DNA of 64,000 bases from JADJPO01 sp963724535. GTDB lineage: Bacteria > Actinomycetota > Actinomycetes > Actinomycetales > Kineosporiaceae. Shown here piece after piece: positions 40,009 through 51,388 of this stretch. The stretch spans positions 1-64,000 of the forward strand of contig CAVRVD010000017.1 in assembly GCA_963724535.1 (NCBI GenBank). The letters run 5' to 3'. Every line of letters begins with the position of its first letter. Within the stretch, counting starts at the first letter, position 1. Below the pieces are notes generated by a model. The model saw only the letters and a program-made list of their open reading frames with translations. It was not told the DNA's origin and did no database searches. The position numbers were made by a program, and so were the translations under genes.

Positions 40009-40521
40009 ATGAAGATGACGGTTCCCCCCGAGGGGACGGGCCACGACGCCGACGCCGGCGCCGGGGCGGGGGACGGCCGTGAGGCAGCGATCGGGCCTGA
40101 CTCGACGTTGACCTTCCACGCCGTCGGCTCCGCCGAGCCCGTCGAAACCACCGACAGCGGTCTGAACCAGGCCGATGTCTCAGCGATCGATGCGCTGCCG
40201 GCCGGTTCGGCGCTGCTCGTCGTCCAACGCGGGCCCAACACCGGTGCTCGGTTCCTGCTGGACGCTGACCGCACCACGGCAGGACGCCGGCCGGAGAGCG
40301 ATATCTTCCTCGACGACGTCACGGTCTCGCGCAAGCACGCCGAGTTCATCCGGCGCGACGGCCAGTTCATCGTCCGGGACGTGGGCAGCCTGAACGGCAC
40401 CTACGTGCAGCGCGACCGCATCGACGAGGCCGTGCTTAAGGCGGGCGACGAGGTGCAGATCGGCAAGTACCGACTCGTGTTCCACCCGAGCCCGCGAGAC
40501 ACCGGTCCTCGCGACCGGTGA
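40009..40521 (+). CDS. garA: GarA-type FHA-domain protein
   Basis: The protein is 170 residues. The C-terminal FHA domain has all recognition residues: GRRPESDIFLDD, VSRKHAEFIRR and SLNGTYVQRD. The disordered N-terminal region contains an ETT sequence (residues 46-48) like the threonine pair phosphorylated by PknB and PknG in mycobacterial GarA. There, the phosphorylated tail is bound by its own FHA domain and switches off inhibition of 2-oxoglutarate dehydrogenase and glutamate enzymes. The N-terminal tail here is longer and Gly/Ala/Asp-rich. The position between gcvH and a MerR gene supports the name. A TAGTCT -10-like box lies at 39924-39929. Confidence 0.88.
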   Translation: MKMTVPPEGTGHDADAGAGAGDGREAAIGPDSTLTFHAVGSAEPVETTDSGLNQADVSAIDALPAGSALLVVQRGPNTGARFLLDADRTTAGRRPESDIFLDDVTVSRKHAEFIRRDGQFIVRDVGSLNGTYVQRDRIDEAVLKAGDEVQIGKYRLVFHPSPRDTGPRDR

Positions 40522-40598
40522 GGCACGACCACCTACTGACGCACGATCCGCCACAGACGGCCCGACGGACGCGAGCAGCAGCGGGGAGGTGATGGCCC

Positions 40599-41336
40599 GT
40601 GCCCGAACCGGCACTGGGACGGCGCGGCGCGCCACGCCCGTCGTCGCGTTCGTCGATGAGCATCGGCGAGGTGCTCGAACGGCTTCGCCCTGAGTTCCCC
40701 GAGGTCAGTATCTCCAAGATCCGTTTCCTCGAGGAGCAGGGGCTGGTGGAGCCGGACCGGGCACCGTCGGGCTACCGCCGCTTCTCAGCGGCCCACCTGG
40801 AGCGGCTGCGCTACGTGCTGTCGGTGCAGCGTGACCACTACCTGCCGCTGCGGGTGATCCGCGAGCACCTCGACGCGATGGACCGGGGCCACGACTCGGC
40901 CGTGCTGCCGGGCGCTCCGGCGCTGGCCGACACGCCCCGCCCCCGGCTGGTGGAGCAGTCCGGGCAGGTTCAGCTGGACCGTTCGGCTCTGGCAGTGGCG
41001 GCCGGCGTGGACGGCGCGCTGATCGCTGAGCTGGAGTCGTTCGGTCTGATCGAGCCGGCGCCCGGAACGGCCCTGTTCGACGCCGACGCCCTGGCCGTCG
41101 TCCGCGCTGCGGGTGAGCTGACCGGGTACGGCCTCCGGCCGCGGCACCTGCGGATGTTCCGGACGGCGGCCGACCGCGAGGCGGACCTGATCCAGGCGGC
41201 CGTCGCCCCGCTGCGCCAGCACCGTGGCGAGCATGCCGGAGGTCGCGCCGAGGACGCCTCCCGGGAGATCGCGGCGGTCGCCGGGCGGCTACGCGAGGCG
41301 CTTCTCACGGCGGCGATCCGGCGCGCTACCGGCTGA
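40599..41336 (+). CDS. ftsR: MerR-family regulator FtsR
   Basis: This 245-residue protein has an N-terminal MerR winged helix: SIGEVLERLRPEFPEVSISK, then IRFLEEQGLVEPDRAPSGYR and RFSAAHLERLRYVLSVQRDH. The longer C-terminal half contains a second winged-helix-like segment (ALAVAAGVDGALIAELESFG) and TGYGLRPRHLRMFRTAADRE, the arrangement of FtsR/Rv1828 proteins rather than of metal-sensing MerRs; no metal-binding Cys are present. In Corynebacterium, FtsR activates the division gene ftsZ. It starts at a GTG 17 bases downstream of a GGGGAGG stretch. Confidence 0.85.
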   Translation: MPEPALGRRGAPRPSSRSSMSIGEVLERLRPEFPEVSISKIRFLEEQGLVEPDRAPSGYRRFSAAHLERLRYVLSVQRDHYLPLRVIREHLDAMDRGHDSAVLPGAPALADTPRPRLVEQSGQVQLDRSALAVAAGVDGALIAELESFGLIEPAPGTALFDADALAVVRAAGELTGYGLRPRHLRMFRTAADREADLIQAAVAPLRQHRGEHAGGRAEDASREIAAVAGRLREALLTAAIRRATG

Positions 41337-41416
41337 CCGGCAAGGGGTCTGGCCGGTCGTCAGGCCCGCGACCATCGGCTTGGGCGGCCCCATCGCGTGG
41401 GTAGACGGAGGCGGGG

Positions 41417-41422
41417 TACGGT
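41417..41422 (+). promoter_or_regulatory. Predicted -10 box (TACGGT), leaderless DUF151 transcript
   Basis: TACGGT ends 6 bases before the GTG at 41429 and no ribosome site is present, so a leaderless mRNA separate from ftsR is predicted. Confidence 0.45.
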
Positions 41423-41428
41423 GGCGAT

Positions 41429-41920
41429 GTGCGCGAGCTGGATGTCGTCGGGGTCCGGGTGGAGATGCCCTCCAACAACCCGATCGTGCTGCTGCGCGAG
41501 CGCGACGGGGACCGCTACCTGCCGATCTGGGTCGCCGGCCCGGAGGCCAGCGCCATCGCCTTCGCCCAGCAGGGCGTCGAGCCACCCCGGCCGTTGACAC
41601 ACGATCTGCTCAGGAACGTCATCCTCGCGCTCGGCCGGACTCTGGAGGAGGTTCGGATCGTCGCCATCAAGGACAACGTCTTCCACGCCCAGCTGGTCTT
41701 CGACGGTGGCCTGGTGGTCGACGCACGCTCCTCGGACGCCATCGCACTGGCGTTGCGGACCGGGTCACGGATCATGGGTGCCGACGAGGTGCTCGAGGCC
41801 GGCGGTGTCGCGGTGCCGGACGAGGACGAGGACGAGGTCGAGAAGTTCCGCGAGTTCCTCGACCAGATCTCCCCGGAGGACTTCGGCGAAGAGGCGCCGG
41901 GGGGCCCGCCGCGTGATTGA
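41429..41920 (+). CDS. DUF151 / bifunctional-nuclease-family protein
   Basis: The 163-residue protein opens VRELDVVGVRVEMPSNNPIV and contains YLPIWVAGPEASAIAFAQQG, PRPLTHDLLRNVILALGRTL and VVDARSSDAIALALRTGSRI, the three blocks that define DUF151. The C-terminal tail is acidic (VPDEDEDEVEKFREFLDQIS), as in actinobacterial members such as Rv1829. Plant relatives were reported to have DNase and RNase activity; bacterial function is not established. It lies between two MerR regulators in conserved order. Confidence 0.85.
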   Translation: MRELDVVGVRVEMPSNNPIVLLRERDGDRYLPIWVAGPEASAIAFAQQGVEPPRPLTHDLLRNVILALGRTLEEVRIVAIKDNVFHAQLVFDGGLVVDARSSDAIALALRTGSRIMGADEVLEAGGVAVPDEDEDEVEKFREFLDQISPEDFGEEAPGGPPRD

Positions 41921-42168
41921 CTCCCGCTGCAGAGGCGTCGCCTCCGGCCGGTTCGTGACCCGATTGTGATGATGTCGGTGTTGCTGCGGGGTGGTCGTGC
42001 CGACGCCGCGTGCAAGTCGCCACGATGGTTGCCCTGACCGTGCCGGATGGTGCCGACACGCCGTACGGCAGCGTCGCCCGTCGTTGACCGAAGGCGGGGC
42101 GGGGCCTACCGTTCGAGAAGGAAAACGCCCTCGATGTAGTTCCACCGATGTACTGCCGATGCCATTAG

Positions 42169-42193
42169 TCTCAACCTCTACCTGAGGGTGAGA
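42169..42193 (+). promoter_or_regulatory. Inverted repeat overlapping the merR start: likely operator
   Basis: Arms TCTCAACCTC (42169-42178) and GAGGGTGAGA (42184-42193) pair in nine of ten positions around a 5-base centre (TACCT). The right arm includes the ribosome-site purines and the A of the start codon. Dyads with CTCAA/GAGGG-type arms are typical MerR binding sites. Binding here would block initiation of the MerR gene itself or be the target of the neighbouring FtsR. Confidence 0.55.
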
Positions 42194-42843
42194 TGGGCTT
42201 CGAGACCGAGGCATCGGCCCATCCCGGCGAGGGTGACCCGGACAGGAGGTCGGCGTTGAGCGGCACTCAGGACGCGAGCACGCGCCGTTCGAGCACGCCC
42301 CCCATGGCAGCGCCGACCCAGGAGCTGTTGTTCACAGACGACCTGCCGGTCCTGGACGACCAGATCGGCTACCGAGGCCCGACCGCCTGCCGGGCCGCGG
42401 GGATCACCTACCGTCAGCTGGACTACTGGGCCCGCACCGGCCTGGTCGAGCCGAGCGTGCGGACCGCGACCGGGTCGGGTACCCAACGGCTCTATGGCTT
42501 CCGCGACATCCTGGTGCTCAAGGTGGTCAAGCGGTTGCTCGACACCGGCGTCTCGTTGCAGCAGATCCGGGTAGCCGTCGGCCACCTGCGCGAGCGCGGC
42601 GTCGAGGACCTGGCCCAGCTGACCCTGATGAGCGACGGGGCCAGTGTCTACGAGTGCACCTCCGCCGATGAGGTCTTCGACCTGGTGCAGGGGGGCCAGG
42701 GGGTCTTCGGCATCGCCGTCGGCCGGGTCTGGCTCGAGGTCGAGGGCAGCCTGTCCGAGCTGCCCGGCGAGCGTCCGGACGGGTCGGTGCCCGAGGTCGA
42801 CGGGGACGAGCTCGCCACCCGGCGTCGGCACCGCGTCAGCTGA
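42193..42843 (+). CDS. MerR-family regulator (Rv1830 type)
   Basis: This 216-residue protein has the MerR helix-turn-helix after a 55-residue leader: YRGPTACRAAGITYRQLDYW, ARTGLVEPSVRTATGSGTQR, LYGFRDILVLKVVKRLLDTG and VSLQQIRVAVGHLRERGVED. The C-terminal part (YECTSADEVFDLVQGGQGVF) is the effector or dimer region of the Rv1830/HspR-like actinobacterial group. No Cys metal ligands are seen. The ATG at 42193 has GAGGGTGAG immediately upstream and a dyad overlapping it, suggesting autoregulation; a shorter start at the internal ATG 42304 is possible. It converges on parA. Confidence 0.82.
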   Translation: MGFETEASAHPGEGDPDRRSALSGTQDASTRRSSTPPMAAPTQELLFTDDLPVLDDQIGYRGPTACRAAGITYRQLDYWARTGLVEPSVRTATGSGTQRLYGFRDILVLKVVKRLLDTGVSLQQIRVAVGHLRERGVEDLAQLTLMSDGASVYECTSADEVFDLVQGGQGVFGIAVGRVWLEVEGSLSELPGERPDGSVPEVDGDELATRRRHRVS

Positions 42844-42953
42844 GCCGTCGCCGGTGCCACCTGGAGCATCACCCGCCGCATCCTGACCACCCGCATCCTG
42901 ACCGGCTGTCACCGTTCTGGTCGCGACTGAGCGGCTCCGCACCCACCCCGATC

Positions 42954-43006
42954 GGGCGCTGTGTGACGTTGCGCCCGTCCTATGGGCGCTACGTCACGTT
43001 GCACCC
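42954..43006. repeat. Two tandem imperfect palindromes (23 bases each)
   Basis: Copy one (42954-42976) begins GGGCGCTGTGTGACG and ends TTGCGCCC; copy two (42984-43006) begins GGGCGCTACGTCACG and ends TTGCACCC. They agree at 19 of 23 positions, and their centres are 30 bases apart, about three helical turns. Each copy is itself an imperfect palindrome around ACGT-type cores. Part of copy one also pairs with copy two (14-base arms, one mismatch, 7-base loop), so the region can form a hairpin. It lies between the convergent merR and parA stops, so it could be a protein-binding site, a terminator, or both. Confidence 0.6.
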
Positions 43007-43057
43007 ACGACGGACGGGCGGGTGGCGTGAGGGTTGGGGCTTTGGCGGGTGGGTCGG

Positions 43058-43870
43058 TCAGCTGCCGGCGGTGGCCAGGGCCCGGCGCGAGGAGCGGGAG
43101 CCGACCCGCAGCACCCGGGCGAGCTGGTTGTCGAATGCATCGGCGAGCTCCTTGGCCGCCGGACCAGGCCACCGATGGATGGGCTGGCTGGCTCCCTGGG
43201 CCTGCTGCAGCGCCGAGCGCTCCGGGATCGAGGGGCTGAGCACCAGGGGCCCGAACATCTCCGACAGCTCGGTGAGGCGGTACCGGTGTTCGGGTGAGCG
43301 GTCCCGGAAGCGGTTGACCAGCACTCCGAGCGGCTGCAGTCCGGGGGCCATGGCGCGGCGCAGCCCGTCGATGGCGCGCAGGGCCCGATCAGCCGCCGAG
43401 ACCGAGAACAGCGCCGGCTCGGTGACCACGAGCGCCCGCTGGCTGGCCATCAGGCCGTTGCGGGTGAGGGCGCCGAAGGACGGCGGGCAGTCGATGAGCA
43501 CCAGCCGGTAGTCGGCGACGTCCCGCAGCGCCGCCTGGATCTTGCTCAGCGACCGCTCGCTGCCGCGCGGGCCGTCCAGGGCCGCGCCGTCTATCGACCC
43601 GGCGACCACGTCCAGCACTCCCGGCGTGCCGCCGGACCAGCCGCTGGGGACCGCCACGTCGGTGACCGGGCGGCGCCGAGGGTGGCGCAGCAGGTCGATG
43701 ACCCCGGTAGCGGGGCCCTCGGCCACATCCAGGCCAATGGTGGCGTCGGACTGGGGATCGAGGTCGATGACCAGGGTGGGCACCTGTCGGGCCAGCGCCG
43801 ACGACGCCAGGCCCAGCACCACCGAGGTCTTGCCGACGCCACCCTTGAGACTGCAGACGCTGAGCACCAT
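43058..43870 (-). CDS. Orphan ParA-family ATPase
   Basis: This 270-residue protein begins MVLSVCSLKGGVGKTSVVLG, a deviant Walker A (KGGVGKTS) with the signature Lys of ParA/MinD partition ATPases. Switch I is VIDLDPQSDATIGLD, Walker B/switch II is YRLVLIDCPPSFGALTRNGL, and ALVVTEPALFSVSAADRALR follows. These ATPases dimerise on DNA or membranes with ATP to position cargo. No parB-like gene is adjacent, so a genomic partner or chemosensory/polar cargo is possible. The ATG at 43870 was chosen because SVCSLKGGVGKT starts within five residues. The palindromic pair at 42954-43006 sits just beyond its stop. Confidence 0.85.
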   Translation of the reverse strand: MVLSVCSLKGGVGKTSVVLGLASSALARQVPTLVIDLDPQSDATIGLDVAEGPATGVIDLLRHPRRRPVTDVAVPSGWSGGTPGVLDVVAGSIDGAALDGPRGSERSLSKIQAALRDVADYRLVLIDCPPSFGALTRNGLMASQRALVVTEPALFSVSAADRALRAIDGLRRAMAPGLQPLGVLVNRFRDRSPEHRYRLTELSEMFGPLVLSPSIPERSALQQAQGASQPIHRWPGPAAKELADAFDNQLARVLRVGSRSSRRALATAGS

Positions 43871-43945
43871 CACGCTCACGACGGTAGCGCGCCGCCGTCG
43901 CCACGGGATGCACCGCCCCGCTCGCCCCGGGTGCCGGATCGGGGT

Positions 43946-43951
43946 TAGTCT
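43946..43951 (+). promoter_or_regulatory. Predicted -10 box (TAGTCT) for gcvP
   Basis: TAGTCT ends 8 bases before the gcvP ATG. With no ribosome site upstream, a leaderless or near-leaderless gcvP mRNA is predicted, independent of the gcvH operon. Confidence 0.4.
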
Positions 43952-43959
43952 CGGCCTCG

Positions 43960-46833
<2,874 letters not shown>

Positions 46834-46854
46834 GGACGAAGGCCTCGCGGCTGC

Positions 46855-49800
46855 CTAGGACGCGATCGTGGTGAGCGTCGATCCCCGGTCGGACTTGGCC
46901 ACCTCGAGCCGGGTGCCGATCCGCTGGCGCAGTTCGGCCAGGTGGCTGACCACGCCGACGCAGCGCCCGCCCGTGCGCAGCCCGTCGAGGACGTCCATGA
47001 CCTCCTCGAGGGTGTCCTCGTCGAGGGAGCCGAAGCCCTCGTCGATGAACAGGGTGTCCAGGGCCACCCCGCCAGCCTCGGCGGCGACCACGTCGGCCAG
47101 TCCCAGGGCGAGCGCCAACGAGGTGTAGAACGCCTCCCCGCCGGACAGTGAGGCGGTCTCCCGGCGCTGCCCGGTCCAGGCGTCGACGACCGCCAGCGAC
47201 AGCCCGGCCCGGCCGCGGCCCCGCTCACCGGAATCGACGTGCTCCAGGGCGTATCGCCCCGAGGACATCTGCGCGAGCCGGGCCGTCGCGGCCGCGGCGA
47301 CCTGTTCCAACCGGGCGGCGAGCACAAATGCGGACAGCGACATCCGCAGGGAGTTGTCGCCCCCGGTCCCGTCGGCGCACCGGGACAGCTCGTCGAGAGC
47401 GTCGAACTCCTCGCGCGCAGGACCTACCTGGGCCAGGTGTGCCACCAGCTCACGATGCAACCGCCCCAGCTCGGCGGCGGCGTTCTCGCAGATCGCCAGC
47501 CGGCGGGTGGCCTCCTGGCCCTGGATCCGGACCTGCTCCACCTCGTCGGCCAGGGCGAGCAGCCCCGCGCCGTCCAGGACCGCCGCGCTGCCCTCGTGCA
47601 GGGCGGTGAACCGCTCGTCGGCCAGCTGCTCGTAGACCGACTCGTGCTCCACCTGGTAGTCGATGACGGACCGCTCCAGCGCAGCGTGGGTGGTGTCGTC
47701 CAGCACCGCCGCCAGCGCCTCGTCGAGATCGTCGAAGCCGCCGTCCCGGGCTGCGGCCAGGGCGGTGGCCTCCACCTGCTCCCGGTGCGCGGCCGCCGTC
47801 CTGGCCTCCTGGTGGGACCGGACGGCGGTCTCCACGGCGATGAGCCGGACGGTCAGGCCCGCGCGGCGCACCGACAGGTCGCCGTCCGGACCGCAGACCG
47901 CCACCAGACGCTCCTGGATCACCTCGTACCGCGCCCGGTGCGTCCTCGCCTCGGCCGTGACCCGCTCCAGCTCCTGGGCGAGCGCGACGAGCTCAGTGGT
48001 CACCGTCTGCCGGTCGAGGCCAGACTCGGCGGCGGCCTGCTCGTGGCGGGCCTGCTCCTGCTCGGCCTGGCGAGCCTGCTCCAGGGCCGTCCGGGTCTGC
48101 CGGAGCTCCTCGGCCGCGGCAGCGGCGTCCAGTCCCGCGGCCTGCTCGGTGGCAGCGGCCAGCTCGGCCTGCGCACCCGCCAGCCGCGCGCCGGTCTGTG
48201 CGACCGTGTCGGCGGCCTGTTCAGCAGCCAGCCGCGCCAGCTCCTCCGCCGCCGCGTCGACCCGGTCGGGTCGGCTCGCCGCCGGGTCCGGGTGCTCGGT
48301 CGCACCGCACACCCGGCACGGCCGACCCTCCACGAGGGTGGCGGCCAGCTCGGCGGCCAGGTGCTCCAGCCGACGTTCGCGCAGATCCAGGTAGTGCTCG
48401 CGGCCGGCCGCGGCCCGTTCCCGCTCGTCCACCAGGCGGTCCCGCAGCGCGTCGACCAGGTCCGTGAGCCGGTCCCGGTCCACCACGGCGCGGGCCCGGC
48501 GCTCGACGTCGGCGAGCCGGGCGCCGACGGTCCGCCCGGTGACCGCCACCTCTCGAGCGGCCGCAGCGGCGGCTTCGTGCTCGGCGCAGCGGCGCTCGGC
48601 CGCGGCCATCGTTGCCAGCATCTTCTCCCGCTGCGCGTCCAACTGGTCGATGCGGCCGCTCAGCGAGCCCAGCTCAGCGAGCAGTCGCTCCCGCTCGTCG
48701 GCGTCGCCGGCCAGGTCGGCCAGCACCGCCAGGGCGTCCCGGATCCGGTCCCGCTCGGCCGTCAGCCGATCCCAGTCCGGTTCGCTCCAGTCCGGTTTGC
48801 TCCGGTCCTGCTCGGGTGCCTCCGAGGCGTTCGGCGCGTCCGGTACCGTTCGCGGACCGGACAGCGCCGTGACGGTGTCGGTCACCGCGACGAGCGCCGC
48901 ATCGTGTGCTGCCCGGGCGCGGCGCAACGCCGGCGCCAGCGGCGCCAACGCCCGGGCCCGATCGGCGCGCCGCAGCCGGCTGCGAGCCTGCTCGACGACG
49001 GCCATCCCGGTGTCCAGGGCCTCCTGGCGGGTCACCAAGGCCTCGAACTCGGCGGCGAGCTGTGCCATCGCCTGGCCCTGATCATGCAGCATCTCGGCAC
49101 GTTCCAGGTCGCTCAGGGCCGTGAGCTGGTCGGACAGCGCCTGCTCCCGGGCCTGGGTGAGCGTCGCGACCAGGTCAGTGACCCGGTCCAGCGGTGCGAC
49201 GTCCTCGACCGGCGGGACCGGGACGCGCCGGTCAGCCTCCGGCGTCGTCGGCTCGGCCGGCACGTGCCGCGCCGCCGCGGCGGCGGCCTGCTCGGCCTGG
49301 GCGACCAGGCGCCGTCCGCCCTCCTCCAGGGCCCCCAGCTCGGCCCGGACGCGGGCCCGGTGCTCGCGCAACCAGTTCTGGACACCGGTGAACCGGTCCG
49401 TGCCGAACAACCGCTCCAGGAGGGTGCGCCGGGTGTCGGCGTCGGCGCGCAGGAACGCGGCGAACTCGCCCTGGGGCAGCAGCACCAGCTTGGTGAACTG
49501 GTCCGGTCCCATCCCCACCACGTCGTCGAGCAGGTGGGCAGACTCGTCGATCCGGGTGGACCGGGTCACCCACTCGCCGTCGACCAGCTCGCGGACCAGC
49601 ACGCCCGCCTGGGCGGTGGTGGTCCCTTCGCCGCGGCGCTTCGGGCGTTCCCAAGCCGGACGGCGCTGTACCTCGAACCGGCGTGGGCCGACCGAGAACT
49701 CCAGCACCACCTCGGGGGCCTCCCCGGCCTCGGCGTAGTGGCTGCGCAGACCGCTCACCCCGGACCGGGCACCGGGCACCCGCCCGTAGAGGGCGAAGCA

Positions 49801-49944
49801 GACCGCGTCGAGCACACTGGTCTTGCCGGCGCCGGTCGCCCCGTGCAGCAGGAACAGCCCGGCCGCGGTCAGCTCGTCGAGGTCGACCCGCTGACGCTCC
49901 CGGAACGGCCCGAAGGCGCAGACCTCCAGCCGGTGCAGCCTCAC
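46855..49944 (-). CDS. sbcC: Exonuclease subunit SbcC (Rad50-like)
   Basis: This 1029-residue SMC-like ATPase partners SbcD in processing hairpins and double-strand ends. The N-terminal Walker A is GATGAGKTSVLDAVCFALYG. Long coiled-coil arms rich in Glu, Arg and Ala flank the zinc hook GRPCRVCGATEHP (CxxC) near residue 540. The C-terminal lobe has the ABC signature SLSGGEAFYTSLALALGLAD and Walker B LDTLFIDEGFGSLDEDTLEE. The ATG overlaps the sbcD stop by four bases (ATGA), so the subunits are made together. Confidence 0.93.
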   Translation of the reverse strand: MRLHRLEVCAFGPFRERQRVDLDELTAAGLFLLHGATGAGKTSVLDAVCFALYGRVPGARSGVSGLRSHYAEAGEAPEVVLEFSVGPRRFEVQRRPAWERPKRRGEGTTTAQAGVLVRELVDGEWVTRSTRIDESAHLLDDVVGMGPDQFTKLVLLPQGEFAAFLRADADTRRTLLERLFGTDRFTGVQNWLREHRARVRAELGALEEGGRRLVAQAEQAAAAAARHVPAEPTTPEADRRVPVPPVEDVAPLDRVTDLVATLTQAREQALSDQLTALSDLERAEMLHDQGQAMAQLAAEFEALVTRQEALDTGMAVVEQARSRLRRADRARALAPLAPALRRARAAHDAALVAVTDTVTALSGPRTVPDAPNASEAPEQDRSKPDWSEPDWDRLTAERDRIRDALAVLADLAGDADERERLLAELGSLSGRIDQLDAQREKMLATMAAAERRCAEHEAAAAAAREVAVTGRTVGARLADVERRARAVVDRDRLTDLVDALRDRLVDERERAAAGREHYLDLRERRLEHLAAELAATLVEGRPCRVCGATEHPDPAASRPDRVDAAAEELARLAAEQAADTVAQTGARLAGAQAELAAATEQAAGLDAAAAAEELRQTRTALEQARQAEQEQARHEQAAAESGLDRQTVTTELVALAQELERVTAEARTHRARYEVIQERLVAVCGPDGDLSVRRAGLTVRLIAVETAVRSHQEARTAAAHREQVEATALAAARDGGFDDLDEALAAVLDDTTHAALERSVIDYQVEHESVYEQLADERFTALHEGSAAVLDGAGLLALADEVEQVRIQGQEATRRLAICENAAAELGRLHRELVAHLAQVGPAREEFDALDELSRCADGTGGDNSLRMSLSAFVLAARLEQVAAAATARLAQMSSGRYALEHVDSGERGRGRAGLSLAVVDAWTGQRRETASLSGGEAFYTSLALALGLADVVAAEAGGVALDTLFIDEGFGSLDEDTLEEVMDVLDGLRTGGRCVGVVSHLAELRQRIGTRLEVAKSDRGSTLTTIAS

Positions 49945-51233
49945 CCGACCTCCCGTTCGGTCGCCGACTGCGCCGGGACACGGTCGGTGCCGTGTCCCGT
50001 CCGGGCCAGGTCGCGCCCGTCAGGATCAGGGCGAGCCGAATCACGGCGGACAGGGTCGTGCAGCGCCGCCACGCCCAGGGCCTCCACGTCGGTGAGCCGG
50101 ACGGCAGTCATGGCACGGTTGAGCCAGTCCCGCTCGCGCTCGTCGGCGGGCCGGCCGCGAACGTGGTCAAGGAAGGTGGCACAGATCTCCAGGTCGCTGC
50201 GGCCGCCGACGCGGCGGCGGTAGGTCCGGTCGGTGGCCACGACGCGGCCCAGGTCGTCGACCGGCTCGAACCGCAGCTCGAGGGTGTGCGGGAAGCGGGA
50301 GCGCAGTCGTTCCATCGCCTTGGCCGGGCGATGTGCGTCGGTCAGCGTCACCTGGCACCAGGAGCCCTCGTGCGCCGCCAGGTCGCCGCGCCAGAGGAGT
50401 TCATCCAGCCGGCCGCGCAGGACGGCGAGCCGCCGCGGTACCGGGGCGTCGACCTCCACGACGCGCTGCAGACCGGAGGGGCCCAGATCCACGAGCAGGC
50501 TGCCCTTCACGTGGGCCTGCTCGGAGAAGGAGTAGGCCAGTGGAGACCCGCTGTAGCGCACCGACTCCGACAGCGCCTGGCGACGGTGCAGGTGCCCCAG
50601 GGCCACGTAGTCGACCCCGTCGAACACGGTCGCCGGGACTGCGGCCACGCCGCCCACCGTGATGTCCCGCTCGCTGTCGCTGACCTGCCCGCCGACGACG
50701 AAGGCGTGCGCCGCGACCACCGAGCGGGTGCCGTCGGGGCGGCCGGCCAGGTCGGCCCGAACGGCGGTCATCGCCGCGCCGAGGACCGCGGTGTGGGTGC
50801 TCTCGCAACCCAGCACCGGGGCCGCGACAGCCGGTTCCAGGTACGGCAGCGGGTAGATGGCCACGTCCCCGTGCTCGTCGGCCAGCAGCACGGGTTCGGC
50901 CGCCCGGGCTGCCTCGGTGCGGATATGCACCCTCGTGCGCTCCAGAAGCCGGGCGCCGAAGCCGAGCCGGCGGGCCGAGTCGTGGTTGCCCCCGGTGAGA
51001 ATGACATGCGCCCCGGCGTCCACGAGCCGGTGCAGGGCCTGGTCGAGCAGGGTCACGACGTCCACCGAGGGCAGTGCCCGGTCGTAGACGTCGCCGCTGA
51101 CCAGCACCATGTCCACCGACTCGGCCCGGACCACCTCGACGAGGTGGTCGACGAAGCCGGCCTGGGCGCCGAGCATCCCGACCCGGTGGAACGAGCGCCC
51201 CAGGTGCCAGTCGGAGGTGTGCAGGATCCTCAC
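49941..51233 (-). CDS. sbcD: Exonuclease subunit SbcD (Mre11-like)
   Basis: This 430-residue calcineurin-type phosphoesterase is the nuclease subunit of SbcCD. Metal-binding motifs in order are ILHTSDWHLGRSFHRVGM, MVLVSGDVYDRALPSVD, ILTGGNHDSARRLGF, VVAAHAFVVGG and YVALGHLHRRQALS. The GTG at 51233 starts the protein exactly at VRILHTSDWHLGR, the usual N-terminus; the longer reading from 51341 is not homologous. The last 50 residues are a charged, probably disordered tail. Its end overlaps the start of sbcC. Confidence 0.93.
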   Translation of the reverse strand: MRILHTSDWHLGRSFHRVGMLGAQAGFVDHLVEVVRAESVDMVLVSGDVYDRALPSVDVVTLLDQALHRLVDAGAHVILTGGNHDSARRLGFGARLLERTRVHIRTEAARAAEPVLLADEHGDVAIYPLPYLEPAVAAPVLGCESTHTAVLGAAMTAVRADLAGRPDGTRSVVAAHAFVVGGQVSDSERDITVGGVAAVPATVFDGVDYVALGHLHRRQALSESVRYSGSPLAYSFSEQAHVKGSLLVDLGPSGLQRVVEVDAPVPRRLAVLRGRLDELLWRGDLAAHEGSWCQVTLTDAHRPAKAMERLRSRFPHTLELRFEPVDDLGRVVATDRTYRRRVGGRSDLEICATFLDHVRGRPADERERDWLNRAMTAVRLTDVEALGVAALHDPVRRDSARPDPDGRDLARTGHGTDRVPAQSATEREVG

Positions 51234-51388
51234 CTCGGTGACTCTAGGCAGCGGCGCCGACAGAACGCGGGAGGTGGCCCGGCCGGTCGTCGCACCGGCC
51301 TTCACCGGTCCGGTCCAGAGGCCGCCACCTGCGCCCATCATGTGGTCACCTCTTCCCGGCCGGGTCGCCGGTGTGCTTCCTTGGAGGC

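Noticed and set aside
42844..43057. Canonical parS site beside parA
   Set aside because: The palindromes there do not match the conserved TGTTTCACGTGAAACA-type parS core, so I report them only as unexplained repeats.
47239..50223. Plus-strand open frame of nearly 3 kb opposite sbcCD
   Set aside because: Pure antisense of sbcC and sbcD, whose motifs are complete; composition is Gly/Arg/Pro-rich without domains.
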